The translations under genes were made by a program, and so were the position numbers. Below the pieces are notes generated by a model, which saw only the letters and a program-made list of their open reading frames with translations, had not been told where the DNA came from and made no database searches. Shown here one piece after another: positions 15,501-29,597 of a DNA stretch of 64,000 nucleotides (its first letter is position 1; each line of letters starts with the position of its first letter). Source of the stretch: Sipunculus nudus (taxonomy: Eukaryota; Annelida; Sipuncula; Golfingiida; Sipunculidae); the NCBI GenBank assembly GCA_026874595.1, contig CM049316.1, forward strand, positions 51,469,676 through 51,533,675, written 5' to 3'.

Positions 15501-18500
15501 CCTAATCGGACGGGATTTAATCAATTGCATTTTTAATGTGCTTTCCAATGATGTATAGTTTATATTTGATTTTGCCGTCGAAGGGTGTTGTACAGAACAG
15601 TTCATTATTCAAAACTACACCATTTTTTCAAGATTTATATTAAAGTCGTATTTCAGTGGGCGGTAGCGCAAAAACGGTGCGTTGTACACCTAATCGGACG
15701 GGGTTTAATCGATAGCATTTTAAATGTGCTTTCCAATGATGTATAGTTAATATATGATTTTGCCGTCGAAGGGTGTTGTACAGACCAGTTTATTATTCAA
15801 AACTACACCATTTTTCAAGATTAATATTAATGTCGTATTTTAGTGGGCGGTTGCGAAAAAACGGTGCGTTGTACACCTAATCGGACGGGGTTTAATCAAT
15901 AGAATTTCAAATGTGCTTTCCAATGATGTATAGTTTATATTTGTTTATGCCTTCGAATTGTCTTGTACAGCCCAAGTTCATTATTCAAAACTATACCATT
16001 TTTCAAGATTTATATCAATGTCGTATTTTAGTGGGCGGTAGCGCAAAAACGGTGCGTTGTACACCTAATCGGACGCGGTTTAATCGATAGCATTTTAAAT
16101 GTGCTTTCCAATGATGTATAGTTAATATATGATTTTGCCGTCGAAGGGTGTTGTACAGACCAGTTCATTATTCAAAACTACACCATTTTTTCAAGATTTA
16201 TATTAATGTCGTATTTTAGTGGGCGGTAGCGCAAAAACGGTGCGTTGTACACCTAATCGGACGCGGTTAAATCGATAGCATTTTAAATGTGCTTTCCAAT
16301 GATGTATAGTTTATATTTGATTTTGCCGTCGAAGGGTGTTGTACAGCCCCAGTGCATTATTCAAAACTACACCATTTTTCAAGATTTATGTCAATGTCGT
16401 ATTTTAGTGGGCAGTAGTGCAAAAACTGTGCGTTGTACACCTGATCGGACGCTGTTTAATCGATAGCATTTTAAATGTGCTTTCCAATCATGTATAGTTA
16501 ATATATGATTTTGCCGTCGAAGGGTGTTGTACCGCCCCAGTTCATTATTCAAAACTACACCATTTTTCAAGATTTATATCAATGTCGTATTTTAGTGGGC
16601 AGTAGTGCAAAAACGGTGCGTTGTACACCTGATCGGATGCGGTTTAATCAATAGCATTTTAAATGTGCTTTCCAACGATGTATAGTTTATATATGAATTT
16701 GCCGTCGAAGGGTGTTGTACAGACCAGTTCATTATTCAAAACTACACCGTATTTCAAGATTTATATTAAAGTCGTATTTTAGTGGGCGGTAGCGCAAAAA
16801 CGGTTCGTTGTAAACCTAATCGGACGGGGTTTAATCAATAGCATTTTAAATGTGCTTTCCAATGATGTATAGTTAATATATGATTTTGCCGTCGAAGGGT
16901 GTTGTACCGCCCCAGTTCTTTATTCAAAACTACACCATTTTTCAAGATTTGTATTAATGTCGTAGTTTAGTGGGCGGTAGCGCAAAAACGGTGCGTTGTA
17001 CACCTGATCGGACGCGGTTTAATCAATAGCATTTTTAATGTGCTTTCCAATGATGTATAGTTTATATTTAATTTTGCCGTCGAAGGGTGTTGTACAGACC
17101 AGTTCATTATTCAAAACTACACCATTTTTTCAAGATTTATATTAAAGTCGTATTTTAGTGGGCGGTAGCGCAAAAACGGTGCGTTGTACACCTAATCGGA
17201 CGGGGTTTAATCGATAGCATTTTAAATGTGCTTTCCAATTATTTATAGTTAATATATGATTTTGCCGTCGAAGGATGTTGTACAGACCAGTTCATTATTC
17301 AAAACTACACCATTTTTCAAGATTAATATTAATGTCGTATTTTAGTGGGCGGTTGCCAAAAAACGGTGCGTTGTACACCTAATCGGACGGGGTTTAATCA
17401 ATAGACTTTCAAATGTGCTTTCCAATGATGTATAGTTTATATTTATTTATGCCGTCGAAGGGTGTTGTACAGCCCCAGTTTATTATTCAAAACTATACCA
17501 TTTTTCAAGATTTATATTAATGTCGTATTTTAGTGGGCGGTAGCGCAAAAACGGTGCGTTGTACACCTGATCGGACGCTGTTTAATCGATAGCATTTAAA
17601 ATGTGCTTTCCAATGATGTATAGTTAATATATGATTTTGCCGTCGAAGGGTGTTGTACAGACCAGTTCATTATTCAAAACTACACCATTTTTCAAGATTT
17701 ATATCAATGTCGTATTTTAGTGGGCGGTAGCGCAAAAACGGTGCATTGTACACCTGATCGGACGCGGTTTAATCAATAGCATTTTAAATGTGCTTTCCAA
17801 TGATGTATAGTTTATATATGATTTTGCCGTCGAAGGGTGTTGTACCGCCCCAGTTCATTATTCAAAACTACACCATTTTTCAAGATTTATATCAATGTCG
17901 TATTTTAGTGGGCGGTAGCGCAAAAACGGTGCATTGTACACCTGATCGGACGCGGTTTAATCAATAGCATTTTAAATGTGCTTTCCAATGATGTATAGTT
18001 TATATTTGTTTTTGCCGTCGAAGGGTGTTGTACAGACCAGTTCATTATTCAAAACTACACCATTTTTCAAGATTTATATTATTGTCGTATTTTAGTGGGC
18101 GGTAGCGGAAAAACGGTTCGTTGTACACCTGATCTGACCGGGTTTAACCAATAGCATCTTAAATGTGCTTTCCAATGATGTATAGTTTATATATAATTTT
18201 GCGGTCGAAGGGTGTTGTACCGCCCCAGTTCATTATTCAAAACGACACCATATTTCAAGATTTATATCAATGTCGTATTTTAGTGGGCAGTAGTGCAAAA
18301 ACGGTGCGTTGTACACCTGATCGGACGCGGTTTAATCAATAGCATTTTAAATGTGCTTTCCAATGATGTATAGTTAATATATGATTTTGCCGTCGAAGGG
18401 TGTTGTACAGACCAGTTCATTATTCAAAACTACACCATTTTTCAAGATTTATATGAATGTCGTATTTTAGTGGGCGGTTGCGAAAAGACGGTGCGATGTA

Positions 18501-21500
18501 AACCTGATCGGGCGCGGTTTAATAGATAGCATTTTAAATATGCTTTCTAATGATGTATAGTTTATATATGATATTGCCGACAAAGGGTGTTTTACAGACC
18601 AGTTTATTATTCAAAACTTCCACTTTTCAAGATTTATATTAATGTCGTAGTTTAGGGGGCGGTAGCGCAAAAACGGTGCGTTGTACACCTAATCGGACGG
18701 GGTTTAATCAATTGCATTTTTAATGTGCTTTCCAATGATGTATAGTTTATATTTGATTTTGCCGTCGAAGGGTGTTGTACAGACCAGTTCATTATTCAAA
18801 ACTACACCATTTTTTCAAGATTTATATTAAAGTCGTATTTTAGTGGGCGGTAGCGCAAAAACGGTGCGTTGTACACCTGATCGGACGGGGTTTAATCGAT
18901 AGCATTTTAAATGTGCTTTCCAATGATGTATAGTTAATATATGATTTTGCCGTCGAAGGGTGTTGTACAGACCAGTTCATTATTCAAAACTACACCATTT
19001 TTCAAGATTAATATTAATGTCGTATTTTAGTGGGCGGTTGCGAAAAAACGGTGCGTTGTACACCTAATCGGACGGGGTTTAATCAATAGAATTTCAAATG
19101 TGCTTTCCAATGATGTATAGTTTATATTTGTTTATGCCGTCGAATTGTCTTGTACAGCCCAAGTTCATTATTCAAAACTATACCATTTTTCAAGATTTAT
19201 ATCAATGTCGTATTTTAGTGGGCGGTAGCGCAAAAACGGTGCGTTGTACACCTAATCGGACGCGGTTTAATCGATAGCATTTTAAATGTGCTTTCCAATG
19301 ATGTATAGTTAATATATGATTTTGCCGTCGAAGGGTGTTGTACAGACCAGTTCATTATTCAAAACTACACCATTTTTTCAAGATTTATATTAATGTCGTA
19401 TTTTAGTGGGCGGTAGCGCAAAAACGGTGCGTTGTACACCTAATCGGACGCGGTTAAATCGATAGCATTTTAAATGTGCTTTCCAATGATGTATAGTTTA
19501 TATTTGATTTTGCCGTCGAAGGGTGTTGTACAGCCCCAGTTCATTATTCAAAACTACACCATTTTTCAAGATTTATGTCAATGTCGTATTTTAGTGGGCA
19601 GTAGTGCAAAAACTGTGCGTTGAACACCTGATCGGACGCTGTTTAATCGATAGCATTTTAAATGTGCTTTCCAATCATGTATAGTTAATATATGATTTTG
19701 CCGTCGAAGGGTGTTGTACCGCCCCAGTTCATTATTCAAAACTACACCATTTTTCAAGATTTATATCAATGTCGTATTTTAGTGGGCAGTAGTGCAAAAA
19801 CGGTGCGTTGTACACCTGATCGGATGCGGTTTAATCAATAGCATTTTAAATGTGCTTTCCAACGATGTATAGTTTATATATGAATTTGCCGCCGAAGGGT
19901 GTTGTACAGACCAGTTCATTATTCAAAACTACACCGTATTTCAAGATTTATATTAAAGTCGTATTTTAGTGGGCGGTAGCGCAAAAACGGTTCGTTGTAA
20001 ACCTAATCGGACGGGGTTTAATCAATAGCATTTTAAATGTGCTTTCCAATTATTTATAGTTAATATATGATTTTGCCGTCGAAGGATGTTGTACAGACCA
20101 GTTCATTATTCAAAACTACACCATTTTTCAAGATTAATATTAATGTCGTATTTTAGTGGGCGGTTGCCAAAAAACGGTGCGTTGTACACCTAATCGGACG
20201 GGGTTTAATCAATAGACTTTCAAATGTGCTTTCCAATGATGTATAGTTTATATTTATTTATGCCGTCGAAGGGTGTTGTACAGCCCCAGTTTATTATTCA
20301 AAACTATACCATTTTTCAAGATTTATATTAATGTCGTATTTTAGTGGGCGGTAGCGCAAAAACGGTGCGTTGTACACCTGATCGGACGCTGTTTAATCGA
20401 TAGCATTTAAAATGTGCTTTCCAATGATGTATAGTTAATATATGATTTTGCCGTCGAAGGGTGTTGTACAGACCAGTTCATTATTCAAAACTACACCATT
20501 TTTCAAGATTTATATCAATGTCGTATTTTAGTGGGCGGTAGCGCAAAAACGGTGCATTGTACACCTGATCGGACGCGGTTTAATCAATAGCATTTTAAAT
20601 GTGCTTTCCAATGATGTATAGTTTATATATGATTTTGCCGTCGAAGGGTGTTGTACCGCCCCAGTTCATTATTCAAAACTACACCATTTTTCAAGATTTA
20701 TATCAATGTCGTATTTTAGTGGGCGGTAGCGCAAAAACGGTGCATTGTACACCTGATCGGACGCGGTTTAATCAATAGCATTTTAAATGTGCTTTCCAAT
20801 GATGTATAGTTTATATTTGTTTTTGCCGTCGAAGGGTGTTGTACAGACCAGTTCATTATTCAAAACTACACCATTTTTCAAGATTTATATTATTGTCGTA
20901 TTTTAGTGGGCGGTAGCGGAAAAACGGTTCGTTGTACACCTGATCTGACCGGGTTTAACCAATAGCATCTTAAATGTGCTTTCCAATGATGTATAGTTTA
21001 TATATAATTTTGCGGTCGAAGGGTGTTGTACCGCCCCAGTTCATTATTCAAAACGACACCATATTTCAAGATTTATATCAATGTCGTATTTTAGTGGGCA
21101 GTAGTGCAAAAACGGTGCGTTGTACACCTGATCGGACGCGGTTTAATCAATAGCATTTTAAATGTGCTTTCCAATGATGTATAGTTAATATATGATTTTG
21201 CCGTCGAAGGGTGTTGTACAGACCAGTTCATTATTCAAAACTACACCATTTTTCAAGATTTATATGAATGTCGTATTTTAGTGGGCGGTTGCGAAAAGAC
21301 GGTGCGATGTAAACCTGATCGGGCGCGGTTTAATAGATAGCATTTTAAATATGCTTTCTAATGATGTATAGTTTATATATGATATTGCCGACAAAGGGTG
21401 TTTTACAGACCAGTTTATTATTCAAAACTTCCACTTTTCAAGATTTATATTAATGTCGTAGTTTAGGGGGCGGTAGCGCAAAAACGGTGCGTTGTACACC

Positions 21501-24500
21501 TAATCGGACGGGGTTTAATCAATTGCATTTTTAATGTGCTTTCCAATGATGTATAGTTTATATTTGATTTTGCCGTCGAAGGGTGTTGTACAGACCAGTT
21601 CATTATTCAAAACTACACCATTTTTTCAAGATTTATATTAAAGTCGTATTTTAGTGGGCGGTAGCGCAAAAACGGTGCGTTGTACACCTGATCGGACGGG
21701 GTTTAATCGATAGCATTTTAAATGTGCTTTCCAATGATGTATAGTTAATATATGATTTTGCCGTCGAAGGGTGTTGTACAGACCAGTTCATTATTCAAAA
21801 CTACACCATTTTTCAAGATTAATATTAATGTCGTATTTTAGTGGGCGGTTGCGAAAAAACGGTGCGTTGTACACCTAATCGGACGGGGTTTAATCAATAG
21901 AATTTCAAATGTGCTTTCCAATGATGTATAGTTTATATTTGTTTATGCCGTCGAATTGTCTTGTACAGCCCAAGTTCATTATTCAAAACTATACCATTTT
22001 TCAAGATTTATATCAATGTCGTATTTTAGTGGGCGGTAGCGCAAAAACGGTGCGTTGTACACCTAATCGGACGCGGTTTAATCGATAGCATTTTAAATGT
22101 GCTTTCCAATGATGTATAGTTAATATATGATTTTGCCGTCGAAGGGTGTTGTACAGACCAGTTCATTATTCAAAACTACACCATTTTTTCAAGATTTATA
22201 TTAATGTCGTATTTTAGTGGGCGGTAGCGCAAAAACGGTGCGTTGTACACCTAATCGGACGCGGTTAAATCGATAGCATTTTAAATGTGCTTTCCAATGA
22301 TGTATAGTTTATATTTGATTTTGCCGTCGAAGGGTGTTGTACAGCCCCAGTTCATTATTCAAAACTACACCATTTTTCAAGATTTATGTCAATGTCGTAT
22401 TTTAGTGGGCAGTAGTGCAAAAACTGTGCGTTGTACACCTGATCGGACGCTGTTTAATCGATAGCATTTTAAATGTGCTTTCCAATCATGTATAGTTAAT
22501 ATATGATTTTGCCGTCGAAGGGTGTTGTACCGCCCCAGTTCATTATTCAAAACTACACCATTTTTCAAGATTTATATCAATGTCGTATTTTAGTGGGCAG
22601 TAGTGCAAAAACGGTGCGTTGTACACCTGATCGGATGCGGTTTAATCAATAGCATTTTAAATGTGCTTTCCAACGATGTATAGTTTATATATGAATTTGC
22701 CGTCGAAGGGTGTTGTACAGACCAGTTCATTATTCAAAACTACACCGTATTTCAAGATTTATATTAAAGTCGTATTTTAGTGGGCGGTAGCGCAAAAACG
22801 GTTCGTTGTAAACCTAATCGGACGGGGTTTAATCAATAGCATTTTAAATGTGCTTTCCAATGATGTATAGTTAATATATGATTTTGCCGTCGAAGGGTGT
22901 TGTACCGCCCCAGTTCTTTATTCAAAACTACACCATTTTTCAAGATTTGTATTAATGTCGTAGTTTAGTGGGCGGTAGCGCAAAAACGGTGCGTTGTACA
23001 CCTGATCGGACGGGGTTTAATCAATAGCATTTTTAATGTGCTTTCCAATGATGTATAGTTTATATTTAATTTTGCCGTCGAAGGGTGTTGTACAGACCAG
23101 TTCATTATTCAAAACTACACCATTTTTTCAAGATTTATATTAAAGTCGTATTTTAGTGGGCGGTAGCGCAAAAACGGTGCGTTGTACACCTAATCGGACG
23201 GGGTTTAATCGATAGCATTTTAAATGTGCTTTCCAATTATTTATAGTTAATATATGATTTTGCCGTCGAAGGATGTTGTACAGACCAGTTCATTATTCAA
23301 AACTACACCATTTTTCAAGATTAATATTAATGTCGTATTTTAGTGGGCGGTTGCCAAAAAACGGTGCGTTGTACACCTAATCGGACGGGGTTTAATCAAT
23401 AGACTTTCAAATGTGCTTTCCAATGATGTATAGTTTATATTTATTTATGCCGTCGAAGGGTGTTGTACAGCCCCAGTTTATTATTCAAAACTATACCATT
23501 TTTCAAGATTTATATTAATGTCGTATTTTAGTGGGCGGTAGCGCAAAAACGGTGCGTTGTACACCTAATCGGAAGCTGTTTAATCGATAGCATTTAAAAT
23601 GTGCTTTCCAATGATGTATAGTTAATATATGATTTTGCCGTCGAAGGGTGTTGTACAGACCAGTTCATTATTCAAAACTACACCATTTTTCAAGATTTAT
23701 ATCAATGTCGTATTTTAGTGGGCGGTAGCGCAAAAACGGTGCATTGTACACCTGATCGGACGCGGTTTAATCAATAGCATTTTAAATGTGCTTTCCAATG
23801 ATGTATAGTTTATATATGATTTTGCCGTCGAAGGGTGTTGTACCGCCCCAGTTCATTATTCAAAACTACACCATTTTTCAAGATTTATATCAATGTCGTA
23901 TTTTAGTGGGCGGTAGCGCAAAAACGGTGCATTGTACACCTGATCGGACGCGGTTTAATCAATAGCATTTTAAATGTGCTTTCGAATGATGTATAGTTTA
24001 TATTTGTTTTTGCCGTCGAAGGGTGTTGTACAGACCAGTTCATTATTCAAAACTACACCATTTTTCAAGATTTATATTATTGTCGTATTTTAGTGGGCGG
24101 TAGCGGAAAAACGGTTCGTTGTACACCTGATCTGACCGGGTTTAACCAATAGCATCTTAAATGTGCTTTCCAATGATGTATAGTTTATATATAATTTTGC
24201 GGTCGAAGGGTGTTGTACCGCCCCAGTTCATTATTCAAAACGACACCATATTTCAAGATTTATATCAATGTCGTATTTTAGTGGGCAGTAGTGCAAAAAC
24301 GGTGCGTTGTACACCTGATCGGACGCGGTTTAATCAATAGCATTTTAAATGTGCTTTCCAATGATGTATAGTTAATATATGATTTTGCCGTCGAAGGGTG
24401 TTGTACAGACCAGTTCATTATTCAAAACTACACCATTTTTCAAGATTTATATGAATGTCGTATTTTAGTGGGCGGTTGCGAAAAGACGGTGCGATGTAAA

Positions 24501-24535
24501 CCTGATCGGGCGCGGTTTAATAGATAGCATTTTAA
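12540..24535 (+). repeat. Higher-order repeat region with 12-, 15- and 17-monomer spacings
   Basis: A marker monomer with GATTTATGTCAATG and AAACTGTGCG occurs at 13,571, 16,383, 19,570, 22,381, 24,632 and 27,443. The spacings are 2,812, 3,187, 2,811, 2,251 and 2,811 bp, that is 15, 17, 15, 12 and 15 monomers. A second marker, GACCGGGTTTAACCAATAGC, gives spacings of the same sizes (about 12,704; 14,952; 18,138; 20,950; 24,137; 26,010). The flanking subtypes keep the same order in each unit. This is the pattern expected of unequal crossing over in whole multiples of the monomer. Confidence 0.88.
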
Positions 24536-27500
24536 ATGTGCTTTCCAATGATGTATAGTTTATATTTGATTTTGCCGTCGAAGGGTGTTGTACAGCCCCA
24601 GTTCATTATTCAAAACTACACCATTTTTCAAGATTTATGTCAATGTCGTATTTTAGTGGGCAGTAGTGCAAAAACTGTGCGTTGAACACCTGATCGGACG
24701 CTGTTTAATCGATAGCATTTTAAATGTGCTTTCCAATCATGTATAGTTAATATATGATTTTGCCGTCGAAGGGTGTTGTACCGCCCCAGTTCATTATTCA
24801 AAACTACACCATTTTTCAAGATTTATATCAATGTCGTATTTTAGTGGGCAGTAGTGCAAAAACGGTGCGTTGTACACCTGATCGGATGCGGTTTAATCAA
24901 TAGCATTTTAAATGTGCTTTCCAACGATGTATAGTTTATATATGAATTTGCCGCCGAAGGGTGTTGTACAGACCAGTTCATTATTCAAAACTACACCGTA
25001 TTTCAAGATTTATATTAAAGTCGTATTTTAGTGGGCGGTAGCGCAAAAACGGTTCGTTGTAAACCTAATCGGACGGGGTTTAATCAATAGCATTTTAAAT
25101 GTGCTTTCCAATTATTTATAGTTAATATATGATTTTGCCGTCGAAGGATGTTGTACAGACCAGTTCATTATTCAAAACTACACCATTTTTCAAGATTAAT
25201 ATTAATGTCGTATTTTAGTGGGCGGTTGCCAAAAAACGGTGCGTTGTACACCTAATCGGACGGGGTTTAATCAATAGACTTTCAAATGTGCTTTCCAATG
25301 ATGTATAGTTTATATTTATTTATGCCGTCGAAGGGTGTTGTACAGCCCCAGTTTATTATTCAAAACTATACCATTTTTCAAGATTTATATTAATGTCGTA
25401 TTTTAGTGGGCGGTAGCGCAAAAACGGTGCGTTGTACACCTGATCGGACGCTGTTTAATCGATAGCATTTAAAATGTGCTTTCCAATGATGTATAGTTAA
25501 TATATGATTTTGCCGTCGAAGGGTGTTGTACAGACCAGTTCATTATTCAAAACTACACCATTTTTCAAGATTTATATCAATGTCGTATTTTAGTGGGCGG
25601 TAGCGCAAAAACGGTGCATTGTACACCTGATCGGACGCGGTTTAATCAATAGCATTTTAAATGTGCTTTCCAATGATGTATAGTTTATATATGATTTTGC
25701 CGTCGAAGGGTGTTGTACCGCCCCAGTTCATTATTCAAAACTACACCATTTTTCAAGATTTATATCAATGTCGTATTTTAGTGGGCGGTAGCGCAAAAAC
25801 GGTGCATTGTACACCTGATCGGACGCGGTTTAATCAATAGCATTTTAAATGTGCTTTCCAATGATGTATAGTTTATATTTGTTTTTGCCGTCGAAGGGTG
25901 TTGTACAGACCAGTTCATTATTCAAAACTACACCATTTTTCAAGATTTATATTATTGTCGTATTTTAGTGGGCGGTAGCGGAAAAACGGTTCGTTGTACA
26001 CCTGATCTGACCGGGTTTAACCAATAGCATCTTAAATGTGCTTTCCAATGATGTATAGTTTATATATAATTTTGCGGTCGAAGGGTGTTGTACCGCCCCA
26101 GTTCATTATTCAAAACGACACCATATTTCAAGATTTATATCAATGTCGTATTTTAGTGGGCAGTAGTGCAAAAACGGTGCGTTGTACACCTGATCGGACG
26201 CGGTTTAATCAATAGCATTTTAAATGTGCTTTCCAATGATGTATAGTTAATATATGATTTTGCCGTCGAAGGGTGTTGTACAGACCAGTTCATTATTCAA
26301 AACTACACCATTTTTCAAGATTTATATGAATGTCGTATTTTAGTGGGCGGTTGCGAAAAGACGGTGCGATGTAAACCTGATCGGGCGCGGTTTAATAGAT
26401 AGCATTTTAAATATGCTTTCTAATGATGTATAGTTTATATATGATATTGCCGACAAAGGGTGTTTTACAGACCAGTTTATTATTCAAAACTTCCACTTTT
26501 CAAGATTTATATTAATGTCGTAGTTTAGGGGGCGGTAGCGCAAAAACGGTGCGTTGTACACCTAATCGGACGGGGTTTAATCAATTGCATTTTTAATGTG
26601 CTTTCCAATGATGTATAGTTTATATTTGATTTTGCCGTCGAAGGGTGTTGTACAGACCAGTTCATTATTCAAAACTACACCATTTTTTCAAGATTTATAT
26701 TAAAGTCGTATTTTAGTGGGCGGTAGCGCAAAAACGGTGCGTTGTACACCTGATCGGACGGGGTTTAATCGATAGCATTTTAAATGTGCTTTCCAATGAT
26801 GTATAGTTAATATATGATTTTGCCGTCGAAGGGTGTTGTACAGACCAGTTCATTATTCAAAACTACACCATTTTTCAAGATTAATATTAATGTCGTATTT
26901 TAGTGGGCGGTTGCGAAAAAACGGTGCGTTGTACACCTAATCGGACGGGGTTTAATCAATAGAATTTCAAATGTGCTTTCCAATGATGTATAGTTTATAT
27001 TTGTTTATGCCGTCGAATTGTCTTGTACAGCCCAAGTTCATTATTCAAAACTATACCATTTTTCAAGATTTATATCAATGTCGTATTTTAGTGGGCGGTA
27101 GCGCAAAAACGGTGCGTTGTACACCTAATCGGACGCGGTTTAATCGATAGCATTTTAAATGTGCTTTCCAATGATGTATAGTTAATATATGATTTTGCCG
27201 TCGAAGGGTGTTGTACAGACCAGTTCATTATTCAAAACTACACCATTTTTTCAAGATTTATATTAATGTCGTATTTTAGTGGGCGGTAGCGCAAAAACGG
27301 TGCGTTGTACACCTAATCGGACGCGGTTAAATCGATAGCATTTTAAATGTGCTTTCCAATGATGTATAGTTTATATTTGATTTTGCCGTCGAAGGGTGTT
27401 GTACAGCCCCAGTTCATTATTCAAAACTACACCATTTTTCAAGATTTATGTCAATGTCGTATTTTAGTGGGCAGTAGTGCAAAAACTGTGCGTTGTACAC

Positions 27501-29597
27501 CTGATCGGACGCTGTTTAATCGATAGCATTTTAAATGTGCTTTCCAATCATGTATAGTTAATATATGATTTTGCCGTCGAAGGGTGTTGTACCGCCCCAG
27601 TTCATTATTCAAAACTACACCATTTTTCAAGATTTATATCAATGTCGTATTTTAGTGGGCAGTAGTGCAAAAACGGTGCGTTGTACACCTGATCGGATGC
27701 GGTTTAATCAATAGCATTTTAAATGTGCTTTCCAACGATGTATAGTTTATATATGAATTTGCCGTCGAAGGGTGTTGTACAGACCAGTTCATTATTCAAA
27801 ACTACACCGTATTTCAAGATTTATATTAAAGTCGTATTTTAGTGGGCGGTAGCGCAAAAACGGTTCGTTGTAAACCTAATCGGACGGGGTTTAATCAATA
27901 GCATTTTAAATGTGCTTTCCAATGATGTATAGTTAATATATGATTTTGCCGTCGAAGGGTGTTGTACCGCCCCAGTTCTTTATTCAAAACTACACCATTT
28001 TTCAAGATTTGTATTAATGTCGTAGTTTAGTGGGCGGTAGCGCAAAAACGGTGCGTTGTACACCTGATCGGACGGGGTTTAATCAATAGCATTTTTAATG
28101 TGCTTTCCAATGATGTATAGTTTATATTTAATTTTGCCGTCGAAGGGTGTTGTACAGACCAGTTCATTATTCAAAACTACACCATTTTTTCAAGATTTAT
28201 ATTAAAGTCGTATTTTAGTGGGCGGTAGCGCAAAAACGGTGCGTTGTACACCTAATCGGACGGGGTTTAATCGATAGCATTTTAAATGTGCTTTCCAATT
28301 ATTTATAGTTAATATATGATTTTGCCGTCGAAGGATGTTGTACAGACCAGTTCATTATTCAAAACTACACCATTTTTCAAGATTAATATTAATGTCGTAT
28401 TTTAGTGGGCGGTTGCCAAAAAACGGTGCGTTGTACACCTAATCGGACGGGGTTTAATCAATAGACTTTCAAATGTGCTTTCCAATGATGTATAGTTTAT
28501 ATTTATTTATGCCGTCGAAGGGTGTTGTACAGCCCCAGTTTATTATTCAAAACTATACCATTTTTCAAGATTTATATTAATGTCGTATTTTAGTGGGCGG
28601 TAGCGCAAAAACGGTGCGTTGTACACCTAATCGGAAGCTGTTTAATCGATAGCATTTAAAATGTGCTTTCCAATGATGTATAGTTAATATATGATTTTGC
28701 CGTCGAAGGGTGTTGTACAGACCAGTTCATTATTCAAAACTACACCATTTTTCAAGATTTATATCAATGTCGTATTTTAGTGGGCGGTAGCGCAAAAACG
28801 GTGCATTGTACACCTGATCGGACGCGGTTTAATCAATAGCATTTTAAATGTGCTTTCCAATGATGTATAGTTTATATATGATTTTGCCGTCGAAGGGTGT
28901 TGTACCGCCCCAGTTCATTATTCAAAACTACACCATTTTTCAAGATTTATATCAATGTCGTATTTTAGTGGGCGGTAGCGCAAAAACGGTGCATTGTACA
29001 CCTGATCGGACGCGGTTTAATCAATAGCATTTTAAATGTGCTTTCGAATGATGTATAGTTTATATTTGTTTTTGCCGTCGAAGGGTGTTGTACAGACCAG
29101 TTCATTATTCAAAACTACACCATTTTTCAAGATTTATATTATTGTCGTATTTTAGTGGGCGGTAGCGGAAAAACGGTTCGTTGTACACCTGATCTGACCG
29201 GGTTTAACCAATAGCATCTTAAATGTGCTTTCCAATGATGTATAGTTTATATATAATTTTGCGGTCGAAGGGTGTTGTACCGCCCCAGTTCATTATTCAA
29301 AACGACACCATATTTCAAGATTTATATCAATGTCGTATTTTAGTGGGCAGTAGTGCAAAAACGGTGCGTTGTACACCTGATCGGACGCGGTTTAATCAAT
29401 AGCATTTTAAATGTGCTTTCCAATGATGTATAGTTAATATATGATTTTGCCGTCGAAGGGTGTTGTACAGACCAGTTCATTATTCAAAACTACACCATTT
29501 TTCAAGATTTATATGAATGTCGTATTTTAGTGGGCGGTTGCGAAAAGACGGTGCGATGTAAACCTGATCGGGCGCGGTTTAATAGATAGCATTTTAA
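19474..29597 (+). repeat. 27-monomer (5,062 bp) tandem duplication inside the satellite
   Basis: Copy 1 is about 19,474-24,535 and copy 2 about 24,536-29,597. Rare private variants are shared at a constant 5,062-bp shift: GCGTTGAACACCTG at 19,619 and 24,681, TTTGCCGCCGAAGG at about 19,885 and 24,947, CTAATCGGAAGCTG at about 23,565 and 28,627, and GCTTTCGAATGATG at about 23,981 and 29,043. No difference was noticed at the positions compared, so this is probably the youngest rearrangement in the array. An assembly artefact has to be excluded. Confidence 0.9.
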
